Of a stretch of DNA of 43,790 nucleotides, positions 18,638-25,096 are shown piece by piece. The DNA comes from Thermus tenuipuniceus. GTDB taxonomy: Bacteria > Deinococcota > Deinococci > Deinococcales > Thermaceae. Location: the NCBI RefSeq assembly GCF_002964845.1, contig NZ_KZ672965.1:5797-49586 (forward strand), written 5' to 3'. Within the stretch, counting starts at the first letter, position 1, and each line of letters begins with the position of its first letter. Below the pieces are notes generated by a model. That model had not been told where the DNA came from. It ran no database searches and saw only the letters and a list, made by a program, of their open reading frames with translations. The position numbers and the translations under genes are program-made.

Positions 18638-19770
18638 CACCCCTCCGGGTACGCCTCCAGCCAAAGGTCCTCCCCGAGCCACTCCCTTCGGGCGAGCCTC
18701 AGCCTCCTGGCCTCGGCCATGCGCTCCAGGGCGAACCCCTCCAAAAACCCCCTCCCCTCCCCCAAAACCTTGGGCGCCACGAAGAGGGCCAGCTTGTCCA
18801 CCAGTCCCCTTTCCCAGAAGGCCCCAGCCAGCCTCGGACCCCCCTCCAGCAGGATCCCGTCCAATCCCTCCTCCAAGAGAAGGTGCAAAGCCCCCTCGAG
18901 GCTCACCCTCCCTCCTTCCCGGGGAAGCTCCACCACCCGGGCACCCGCCTCCTCGAGGGCCCTAAGCCGATCCTTGGGCGCACCTTTGCCCACCAGCACG
19001 TACACGCGGGCAGGCTCCCCCCGGGGTCCCTTCTGAAAGATGCGGGCGGTGGGGGGGGTACGGCCTTCCGTGTCCAAGACCACCTTCACCGGGTCCCTGA
19101 GGGGTGGGGGCTCCAGCATGAGGGGGAAGGGCCTGAAGTCGGGCTCCCGCACGGTGAGCCAGGGATCGTCCTCGAGGACCGTCCCCACCCCCACCATCAC
19201 CACGGGAAGCCACTGGCGGTAGGCCTGGGCCACGCGCCGGCTCTCCTCCGAGGACACGTAGCGGGCATCCCCGCTTACGGCAGCCACCTTGCCATCCAAG
19301 GTCAAGGCAGCCTTGAGGAGCACGAAGGGCCGGCCCTTTTTCTGCACGTGGAAGAAGACCTCGTTCTGCCCCTGGGCCTCGGCTTCAAGGAGCCCGGCCT
19401 CCACCTCTACCCCCCCGGCCCTAAGCCGCTCCAGACCCCCTTGGGCCAAAGGGTTTGGATCCCGGGCCGCCACCACTACCCGGGCCACCCCCGCCTGCAG
19501 AAGGGCCAAGGAGCAAGGAGGGGTGCGGCCAAAGTGGTTGCAAGGCTCCAAGGACACGTAGAGGGTGGCTCCCCGGGCCTCCTCTCCCGCCTGGCCCAGG
19601 GCATAAACCTCCGCATGGGGCTCCCCGGCCCGGGGATGGTACCCCTCCCCCACGACGCGGCCCTCCCGCACCAGCACCGCCCCCACCAGGGGATTGGGGT
19701 AGGTGTGGCCTCGAGCCCTCTCGGCCAGCTGCAACGCCCTACGAAGGAACCTTTCGTCCAGCTCTCGCAA
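18637..19770 (-). CDS. ribD: Bifunctional riboflavin biosynthesis deaminase/reductase RibD
   Basis: 377 residues from TTG 19770. The N-terminal cytidine-deaminase-type domain (~1-145) has HAEVYAL and PCNHFGRTPPC, the zinc His/Glu/Cys/Cys set; the C-terminal domain is the NADPH-dependent reductase (VVMVGVGTVLEDDPWLT, ILLEGGPRLAGAF). First gene of the rib operon. The start is set by the riboswitch: AGGAGG (19780-19775) lies 4 nt before TTG 19770 and forms the 3' strand of helix P1. An ATG at 19788 is part of the conserved riboswitch end and is a less likely start. Start moderately certain, identity firm. Confidence 0.94.
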   Translation of the reverse strand: MRELDERFLRRALQLAERARGHTYPNPLVGAVLVREGRVVGEGYHPRAGEPHAEVYALGQAGEEARGATLYVSLEPCNHFGRTPPCSLALLQAGVARVVVAARDPNPLAQGGLERLRAGGVEVEAGLLEAEAQGQNEVFFHVQKKGRPFVLLKAALTLDGKVAAVSGDARYVSSEESRRVAQAYRQWLPVVMVGVGTVLEDDPWLTVREPDFRPFPLMLEPPPLRDPVKVVLDTEGRTPPTARIFQKGPRGEPARVYVLVGKGAPKDRLRALEEAGARVVELPREGGRVSLEGALHLLLEEGLDGILLEGGPRLAGAFWERGLVDKLALFVAPKVLGEGRGFLEGFALERMAEARRLRLARREWLGEDLWLEAYPEG

Positions 19771-19773
19771 AAG

Positions 19774-19892
19774 ACCTCCTTCTCCCATCCGGACTTTCAC
19801 CGTCGGCCCCGGAATTCCACCGGATCGGGCCCCAAAGGGGCTTCGCGGGCTTTCACCGCCGGTGGGGACTTCCACCCCGCCCCGAAGGAGGT
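19774..19892 (-). promoter_or_regulatory. FMN riboswitch (RFN element)
   Basis: Conserved RFN core on the minus strand: CCTTCGGGGCGGGGTG, then CCACCGGCGGTGAAAGCCCGCGA, then ATTCCGGGGCCGACGGTGAAAGTC and GGATGGGAGAAGG. Helix P1 pairs ACCTCCTTC (19892-19884) with GAAGGAGGT (19782-19774), 9 bp, which buries the ribD Shine-Dalgarno. FMN binding would therefore block translation start. A separate hairpin GGTGCC-TACT-GGCACC (19905-19890) shares 3 nt with the P1 5' strand and could compete with it. Confidence 0.95.
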
Positions 19893-19911
19893 GCCAGTAG
19901 GCACCAACCTC

Positions 19912-19938
19912 ACTTTACAACCATGAGGAAGGTCACAA
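19912..19938 (-). promoter_or_regulatory. Probable promoter of the rib operon
   Basis: Minus-strand TTGTGA (19938-19933) and TAAAGT (19917-19912), spacer 15 bp, slightly short. Transcription would start just upstream of the hairpin that precedes the FMN riboswitch. It lies immediately upstream of, and divergent from, the decayed transposase. Confidence 0.4.
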
Positions 19939-19944
19939 GTTAGG

Positions 19945-20385
19945 ATGCACTACCAGGCTTACCATCCTGACGCAGAAACCCTCTTGGTGGCCACCTACGT
20001 CTGGGTAGATGACACACTCGAGGCTCTCCAACCCCAAGGCATCCGCCTCCCTAAACCCCAGCGCCACCAAAAGGCCAGCCTCTCCGAGCTCCTGACATTC
20101 CTGGGCCTGGACCGCGGAGGAGTTGGCGCAAGGGTTAGGGGGGACCGAGGAGGCAAGCTAGGCCCTTCGGGCCCGACTCGCTGGGTGGAGGGGGTAGTCA
20201 CGCCACCCTATCGCACCCGGGGTGGAAAAGTGGTTTTTACAGCGTGGATGGGGAGGGTGCGGAACCGGATGGAAACGCGCTTCAGCGTGATGGTACGCTC
20301 TTTGGGACTGCATCGGTTAGCGCCGTGGTCCTACTGGGGGTTAGTGGCCCGGGTGAACCTCATCCTGCTGGCGCACAACCTCTGA
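19945..20385 (+). pseudogene. Internally deleted transposase (IS982-like)
   Basis: 146-codon open frame with recognisable transposase ends but no core. The N-terminal part has YVWVDDTLEAL and KASLSELLTFLGL, and the C-terminal part RNRMETRFSVMV, then SYWGLVARVNLILLAHNL. Both resemble IS982-type elements, which are normally about 250-300 residues; the region carrying most of the DDE catalytic residues is missing. Residues ~55-80 look like out-of-frame filler. I found no convincing terminal inverted repeats. It is wedged between the riboflavin promoter and ssrA. Family assignment is from memory of the group. Confidence 0.65.
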
Positions 20386-20406
20386 GATATAGAGCCACAA
20401 CAAAAC

Positions 20407-20428
20407 TAGGGGCCTTCACAGGCCCCTA
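20407..20428 (-). terminator. Intrinsic terminator of ssrA
   Basis: 8-bp stem TAGGGGCC / GGCCCCTA with a 6-nt loop, followed on the minus strand by GTTTTGTT. It begins 7 nt beyond the tmRNA CCA end. The same hairpin lies just after the transposase relic on the plus strand. Confidence 0.8.
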
Positions 20429-20435
20429 AGCCCTT

Positions 20436-20807
20436 TGGTGGAGGTGGGGGGAGTCGAACCCCCGTCCGAAAGTCCCTACGGCAGGCCTCTACGCGCGTAG
20501 TCCGCGTTTTGGGTGTCCTCCTGGCTTGGCCCGCGGACGGGCGGCCAGGAGCAAGCCCCGCTTAACTTCGCCTTGGGTTACGGGGCGTAGCCAAGGCTAG
20601 CCGGGTTTGTGTCCCCGCGTCGGTGAGCCCCCGGCAGGGCTACCGGGCGAGGTCGCGGTCATTAAGCCGCGAGAGCGTAAGCAGGCTTGTTGGCCTTTAT
20701 GCTTTTGCGGGTTTTTACGGTCAGCCCCTTAAGGGCTACCTTCGAGGCCACCCGCACCTCGGCGCGCCACCTGCCCTCGGCGACCCCCGTCGAGACCGTT
20801 CACCCCC
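20436..20807 (-). ncRNA. ssrA: tmRNA
   Basis: Single-piece tmRNA of about 372 nt for trans-translation rescue of stalled ribosomes. The 5' end GGGGGTGAACGGTCTCGACG pairs through GGGGGTG with CACCTCC near the 3' end (7 bp, one G-U), and CCA is encoded at 20438-20436. The T-arm is in GGGGGTTCGACTCCCC. The tag frame runs 20694-20662 and reads ANKPAYALAA, then TAA TGA. This is one residue longer than the T. thermophilus tag (ANTNYALAA) but keeps the YALAA degron. Flanked by a promoter and an intrinsic terminator. Confidence 0.96.
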
Positions 20808-20840
20808 ATGTGACTGGCCGGACTCGGACCGGCAACCTTG

Positions 20841-20870
20841 AGTCTACTAGGCTAAAGGGGTTGTAGTCAA
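20841..20870 (-). promoter_or_regulatory. ssrA promoter (TTGACT - 18 bp - TAGACT)
   Basis: Minus-strand -35 TTGACT (20870-20865) and -10 TAGACT (20846-20841). Transcription would start near 20835, giving a short 5' leader with the hairpin GCCGG-TCCGAGT-CCGGC that RNase P would remove. Its -35 overlaps that of the divergent rimP promoter. Confidence 0.65.
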
Positions 20871-20890
20871 GGGGGTTTTGGGTGTAAACT
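20861..20890 (+). promoter_or_regulatory. Probable rimP-nusA operon promoter (TTGTAG - 18 bp - TAAACT)
   Basis: -35 TTGTAG at 20861-20866, -10 TAAACT at 20885-20890. The -35 overlaps the ssrA -35 by 2 nt on the opposite strand, so the two promoters probably cannot both be occupied at once. The predicted leader is about 60 nt and no strong structure was seen in it. Confidence 0.5.
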
Positions 20891-20959
20891 GAGCCCAGTG
20901 CTCCCAAGGGAGGGGGGTGGGTGTAAGCCCACCCTTCCTTTGTGAAGGGAGGTAGGGAG

Positions 20960-21391
20960 GTGCCTGTGGACCTTTGGCGGTTGGTGGAGGAAGCGGTAGA
21001 GCCCCTGGGCCTCGAGGTCCTGGAGGTGAAGGAAGCCCCCGGGGAGGTCCTGGTCCGCCTGGAGCGAAAGGACGAAAGGCCCATCCGCGTGGCCGACCTG
21101 GAACGGGCCAGCCGGGCCATAGAGGCCGTCTTTGACCGGGAGGACCCCATCCCGGGAAGCTACCGCCTTCTGGTGGAGTCTCCCGGCCCCAAGCGCCCTC
21201 TCTTTACCCGCCGCCATTTTGAGCGCTTCCAGGGTCTAAAGGCCAAGGTGCCGGGGCCCGAGGGCTTCACCGGGCGCATCCTTCGGGTGGAAGAGGACGA
21301 GGTCGTCTTCCAGGTGGGCCAGGAGGAAAAGCGCCTGAGGATCGGCACCTTCCGCGCCAACCTTGCCGAGTGGCCCGAGGAGCCCAGGTAA
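20960..21391 (+). CDS. rimP: Ribosome maturation factor RimP
   Basis: 143 residues from GTG 20960. RimP assists 30S maturation. The N-terminal alpha/beta domain (LVEEAVEPLGLEVLEVK, then LERASRAIEAVFD and YRLLVESPGPKRPLF) is followed by the SH3-like C-terminal domain. The segment VESPGPKRPL corresponds to the conserved 'SPG..R.L' motif. The start is uncertain: GTG 20942, 20960 and 20966 are in frame and two GGGAGG motifs are available; 20960 gives a 7-nt spacing. First gene of the conserved rimP-nusA-rnpM-infB order. Confidence 0.92.
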   Translation: MPVDLWRLVEEAVEPLGLEVLEVKEAPGEVLVRLERKDERPIRVADLERASRAIEAVFDREDPIPGSYRLLVESPGPKRPLFTRRHFERFQGLKAKVPGPEGFTGRILRVEEDEVVFQVGQEEKRLRIGTFRANLAEWPEEPR

Positions 21392-21414
21392 CAGCCTAGA
21401 TTCAGGGAGGAGAG

Positions 21415-22578
21415 ATGAACCGGGAATTCATAGACGCCATGCAGCAGCTGGCCTTGGAGCGGGGGGTCACCACCGAGGAGGTCCTCGAGGCCTTCAAGGA
21501 AGCCCTGCGCAAGGCCTACATCAAGCGGCAAAAGGGGTACCGCAAGGAAGAAATCGATGCGGGTAAGGGTCCGGAGGTGGACGTCTATATAGACCCCCAG
21601 ACCGGGCGCATCGAGATGGTGGAGGTCCGCCGCGTGGTGGAGAAGGTGGAGGACCCCGACAAGGAAATCGCCCTCTCCGAGGCCCTCCAGTACGATCCCG
21701 AGGTCCAGGTGGGCGACGAGATGGAGTTCCCCATCGACCCCGAGGGCCTCTCCCGCATGGCCATCCAGGACCTGCGCCAGATCCTCACCCAGCGCCTCAA
21801 GGAGTCCGAGCGCAACCGCATCTACAACGAGTACAAGGACAAGGAGGGCCAAGTCCTCACCGGGGTGGTGACCCGGGTGGACAACCGGGGCAACGTCTTT
21901 GTGGAGCTGGGCCGGGGGGAGGCTTACCTCCCCAAGAGCGAGCAGATCCCCACGGAGCGCTACTACCCCGGGCAGCGCCTCAAGGTGTACCTGAAAAAGG
22001 TGGACCGCTCCGCCAAAGGCCCTTCCCTGATCGTAAGCCGGGCCCACGAAAAGCTTCTGGAGCACCTCTTGAAGCAGGAAGTCCCCGAGATCGCCGAGGG
22101 CATCGTGGAGATCAAGGCCATCGCCCGCGAGCCCGGCCGCCGCAGCAAGGTGGCGGTGATGACCCACAACCCCAATGTGGACCCCATCGGGGCCTGCATC
22201 GGCCATAAGGGCCAGCGCATCCAGGCGGTTTCCGCCGAGCTGGGCCGGGAGAAGGTGGACATCATCCTCTGGGCCAAGGATCCCAAGGAGTTCATCCGCA
22301 ACGCCCTCTCCCCCGCCCAGGTGGGTTCCATCGAGCTGGAACCCGATGGGCAGAAGGCCCGGGTCAAGGTGACCAAGGACCAGCACTCCCTGGCCATCGG
22401 CACCGGGGGTCAGAACGTGCGCCTGGCCTCCAAGCTCACGGGTTACGAGATCCACTTTGAGGAGGCGGAGATCTCCGACCTGGACGAGGCCATTCGCAAG
22501 GCCGCCAAGGAAGAGGCGGAAACCACCAGCCGGGCGAAAGAGGAATTCGAGAAACTCTTCCGGGATCTTTCCGAGTAA
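21415..22578 (+). CDS. nusA: Transcription elongation/termination factor NusA
   Basis: 387 residues. The N-terminal RNA-polymerase-binding domain (~1-125) contains QKGYRKEEID. The S1 domain follows (EGQVLTGVVTRVDNRGNVFVE), then two KH domains (ISRAHEKLLEHLL; GACIGHKGQRIQAVSAELG; DQHSLAIGTGGQNVRLASKL). The E. coli-type acidic C-terminal repeats are absent, as usual outside proteobacteria. The TAA stop overlaps the next ATG (TAATG), so translation is coupled to rnpM. Confidence 0.97.
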   Translation: MNREFIDAMQQLALERGVTTEEVLEAFKEALRKAYIKRQKGYRKEEIDAGKGPEVDVYIDPQTGRIEMVEVRRVVEKVEDPDKEIALSEALQYDPEVQVGDEMEFPIDPEGLSRMAIQDLRQILTQRLKESERNRIYNEYKDKEGQVLTGVVTRVDNRGNVFVELGRGEAYLPKSEQIPTERYYPGQRLKVYLKKVDRSAKGPSLIVSRAHEKLLEHLLKQEVPEIAEGIVEIKAIAREPGRRSKVAVMTHNPNVDPIGACIGHKGQRIQAVSAELGREKVDIILWAKDPKEFIRNALSPAQVGSIELEPDGQKARVKVTKDQHSLAIGTGGQNVRLASKLTGYEIHFEEAEISDLDEAIRKAAKEEAETTSRAKEEFEKLFRDLSE

Positions 22579-22856
22579 TGGCGAAGCATGTCCCCACCCG
22601 CATGTGCGTGGCGTGCCGCAAAAGGCGGCCCAAGGAGGAGCTTTTGCGGATCCTGCTCATGCCGGAGGGGTTTCGCCTGGACCCCACGGGGAAACTGCCG
22701 GGCAGGGGGGCTTATGTTTGCCCCGACAACCCGGGGTGCTGGACGGAAAAGAAGCTGAGGCGCTTTGCCGGGGCCCGGGCTAAAGCCTTGTCGGAAGCGC
22801 TTGTCACCCTTTTAGGAGGTACGGATGGCCAAAATACGCATCTACCAGCTGGCTAA
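22578..22856 (+). CDS. rnpM: YlxR-family RNase P modulator RnpM
   Basis: 92 residues, standard for YlxR. The signature is complete: PTRMCVACRKRRPKEELLRI, later LPGRGAYVCPDNPGCW. YlxR/RnpM binds RNA and has been shown in Bacillus to modulate RNase P. The ATG overlaps the nusA stop by 1 nt, and the 3' end overlaps infB by 32 nt, an unusually long overlap even in this compact operon. The tail after residue ~80 (GGTDGQNTHLPAG) runs through the infB start. Confidence 0.94.
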   Translation: MAKHVPTRMCVACRKRRPKEELLRILLMPEGFRLDPTGKLPGRGAYVCPDNPGCWTEKKLRRFAGARAKALSEALVTLLGGTDGQNTHLPAG

Positions 22857-24564
22857 AGAGCTGGGTATGACCAACGAGGAGCTCCTGGAGCTCCTGGACC
22901 AGATGGGGGTTGCCTACAAGTCCCACGCCTCCACCCTTTCCGAGGAGGATGCGGAGGCGGTGCGGGAGCTGGTAAAGGAGCAGCGGGGCCTGCAGGAGAA
23001 GCTGGCGGAGGAGGAACGCAGGAAAGCCCTACCCCGAAGGCCTCCCGTGGTGGTGATCATGGGCCACGTGGACCACGGGAAGACCACCCTCCTGGACTAC
23101 CTGCGGAAAAGCCGCATCGCCGAGAAGGAGGCGGGAGGCATTACCCAGCACGTGGGTGCCTTTGAGGTGAAGACCCCTCAGGGCACGGTGGTCTTCATAG
23201 ACACCCCGGGGCACGAGGCCTTCACCACCATAAGGCAGCGGGGAGCCAAGGTGGCGGACATCGCCGTCATCGTCATCGCCGCCGACGACGGGATTATGCC
23301 CCAAACGGATGAGGCCATCGCCCACGCCAAGGCAGCCGGGGCCAAAATCATCTTCGCCCTGAACAAAATGGACCTGCCCCAGGCCGACCCCGACCGGGTC
23401 AAGCGCCAGCTGATGGAGCGGGGCTTCGTGCCCGAGGAGTACGGCGGGGATGCCATCGTGGTGCCCATCAGCGCCAAAACGGGCCAAGGGGTGCAGGACC
23501 TTTTGGAGATGATCCTCCTCATTGCCGAGCTGGAGGACTACCGGGCCGACCCCAACGCCGAGCCTAAAGGGGTTGTCCTCGAGTCCAAGCTGGACAAACA
23601 GGCGGGCATTATCGCCAACATGCTGGTCCAGGAGGGGACCTTCCGGGTGGGGGACTACGTGGTGGCCGGGGAGGTGTACGGCCGCATCCGGGCCATGACG
23701 GACGCCGATGGCAACCAGCGCAAGGAAGCGGGCCCGGGAAGCGCCGTGCAGGTTTTGGGCTTCCAGGAACTTCCCCACGCGGGGGATGTGGTGGAGTGGG
23801 TGCCGGACCTCGAGGCCGCCAAGGAGATCACCGAGGAGCGCAAAGAGGAGCGCAAGGCCCGCGAGGAAGCCGAGAAGGAGCGCCGCCCCAGGACCATGGC
23901 CGACCTGCTCCGGGCCCTGCAGGAGGAAGGGCAGAAGGAGGTTAACCTCATCCTCCGGGCGGATACCCAGGGCTCCCTGGAGGCCATCCAGCACATCCTG
24001 GCCAAGGAGAGCACCGATGCCTCCCATAGGGAACAGCTTGGGGAGGTCAAGATCAACGTTCTCCTGGCCCAGGTGGGGGCCCCCACGGAGTCCGATGTCC
24101 TCCTGGCCCAGACAGCCAACGCCGCCATCCTGGCCTTCGGGGTGAACCCCTCCGGTGCGGTAAAGAAGGCGGCGGAAAGCAAGGGGGTTCTCCTCAAAAC
24201 CTTCCGTATCATCTACGACCTCATCGACGAGGTCCGGTCCATGGTCAAAGGGCAGCGGGAGCCCAAGTTCAAGGAGGAGGTCCTGGGCCGGGCCGAGGTG
24301 CGGGCCATCTTCCGCCTGCCCGGGGGCAAACAGGTGGCGGGATGCATGGTCATCCAGGGCAAGGTGGTGCGTAGCGCCGAGGTAAGGGTATTGCGCAAGG
24401 GCGAGGAAATCTGGAAGGGGAAGATGGCCAGCCTCAAGCGCTTCAAGGAGGACGTGCGGGAGGTGGCCCAGGGCTACGAGTGCGGCATCGGCCTCGAGGG
24501 GTTCGACGACTTCCAGGAAGGGGACATCATAGAGGTTTTCCAGATGGTGGAGGTGCCGGCGTAG
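22825..24564 (+). CDS. infB: Translation initiation factor IF-2
   Basis: 579 residues, a short IF-2 with a reduced N-terminal region, as in Thermus. The N-terminus MAKIRIYQLAKELGMTNEEL is the small IF2_N subdomain. The G domain has GHVDHGKT (80-87), DTPGHE (126-131) and NKMD (180-183), followed by domains II-IV; residues ~360-390 are a charged helical linker (EERKEERKAREEAEKERR). It places fMet-tRNA on the 30S subunit. AGGAGG 4 nt before ATG 22825 fixes the start inside rnpM. Confidence 0.97.
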   Translation: MAKIRIYQLAKELGMTNEELLELLDQMGVAYKSHASTLSEEDAEAVRELVKEQRGLQEKLAEEERRKALPRRPPVVVIMGHVDHGKTTLLDYLRKSRIAEKEAGGITQHVGAFEVKTPQGTVVFIDTPGHEAFTTIRQRGAKVADIAVIVIAADDGIMPQTDEAIAHAKAAGAKIIFALNKMDLPQADPDRVKRQLMERGFVPEEYGGDAIVVPISAKTGQGVQDLLEMILLIAELEDYRADPNAEPKGVVLESKLDKQAGIIANMLVQEGTFRVGDYVVAGEVYGRIRAMTDADGNQRKEAGPGSAVQVLGFQELPHAGDVVEWVPDLEAAKEITEERKEERKAREEAEKERRPRTMADLLRALQEEGQKEVNLILRADTQGSLEAIQHILAKESTDASHREQLGEVKINVLLAQVGAPTESDVLLAQTANAAILAFGVNPSGAVKKAAESKGVLLKTFRIIYDLIDEVRSMVKGQREPKFKEEVLGRAEVRAIFRLPGGKQVAGCMVIQGKVVRSAEVRVLRKGEEIWKGKMASLKRFKEDVREVAQGYECGIGLEGFDDFQEGDIIEVFQMVEVPA

Positions 24565-24572
24565 GAGGTTCC

Positions 24573-24962
24573 TTGCGCTGGATCCGGCGGTCTTTCTCCG
24601 CAGCGTGCCCTAGGGCGGCAGGGGTCTTTAGACCCTCCTTGGGGCAATGGAAGATCCCAGGGAATGCTTGGGGAAGGTTAGGGCTGGCCCTGGCCATCCT
24701 GGTCCTGGTCCTCCAAGGCCTACCCCCTTTCCCTACGGGAAAGGGAAAGGCGGAAGCCGGACTTCACGCCAAGGGACCTGCCTGGGTCCTCAAGGAGGAC
24801 CGCCAGGGAAACGGGCTTACCCCCTTGGCCCAGGCTCCCACCCGGCCTCCCCATTTCTCCCTCAAGCTCCAGAATAGGAAGGCCAAGCCACCGTCACTGG
24901 AAACCTCTTCCCCGTCCCACCTTTACCTCCTCTATGGCCGCCTCCAGATGGATGGGGGCTAG
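24573..24962 (+). CDS. Small membrane/secreted protein between infB and secDF, unknown
   Basis: Open frame of 129 residues from TTG 24573, which follows AGGAGG by 4 nt; a later in-frame TTG at 24639 would give a tidier signal-peptide start (GQWKIPGNAWGRLG). A basic N-terminus is followed by one hydrophobic segment (LGLALAILVLVLQGLPPFP), then a polar, proline-rich tail containing APTRPPHF and KAKPPS. No catalytic motif and no family recognised. The position directly upstream of secDF, with one membrane/signal segment and a Pro-rich tail, is what secretion-monitoring arrest peptides look like elsewhere. It could instead be an ordinary small secreted protein or a spurious frame in GC-rich DNA. 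Confidence 0.5.
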   Translation: MRWIRRSFSAACPRAAGVFRPSLGQWKIPGNAWGRLGLALAILVLVLQGLPPFPTGKGKAEAGLHAKGPAWVLKEDRQGNGLTPLAQAPTRPPHFSLKLQNRKAKPPSLETSSPSHLYLLYGRLQMDGG

Positions 24963-25065
24963 GACCCGGAATCCTTTCTTCTTGCGCTGGCACAAGCTCA
25001 AAAGACCGTCCGGCGCAGTCTGAGGTTAGGCTCTATACGGCTTTAAGCCCTTCTGCTAGCGAATC

Positions 25066-25081
25066 GGGCACCTGCGTGCCC
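25066..25081 (+). promoter_or_regulatory. Hairpin just upstream of the secDF ribosome binding site
   Basis: Perfect 6-bp stem GGGCAC-CTGC-GTGCCC ending 15 nt before the secDF ATG and 3 nt before its AAGG. The rest of the gap (24963-25065) shows a possible -10 (TATACG, 25034-25039) but no clear promoter. Confidence 0.5.
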
Positions 25082-25096
25082 CAAAAGGTGAAGAGT

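Noticed and set aside
20811-20850. tRNA-like T-arm (GCCGG-TCCGAGT-CCGGC) upstream of ssrA
   Set aside because: No matching acceptor 5' strand, D-arm or anticodon arm; the second loop base is C instead of the invariant T. Best explained as a hairpin in the ssrA 5' leader.
21160-22455. 431-codon minus-strand frame opposite rimP-nusA
   Set aside because: Mirror of codon-biased nusA coding; rich in His/Leu/Gly, no recognisable domain.
23029-24027. 332-codon minus-strand frame opposite infB
   Set aside because: Shadow of IF-2, whose GTPase motifs are complete on the plus strand.
24647-24877. ATG-started 76-codon frame overlapping the small ORF before secDF
   Set aside because: Different frame, low-complexity Gly/Pro/Arg composition and no ribosome site. 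The TTG-started frame has AGGAGG and a hydrophobic segment.
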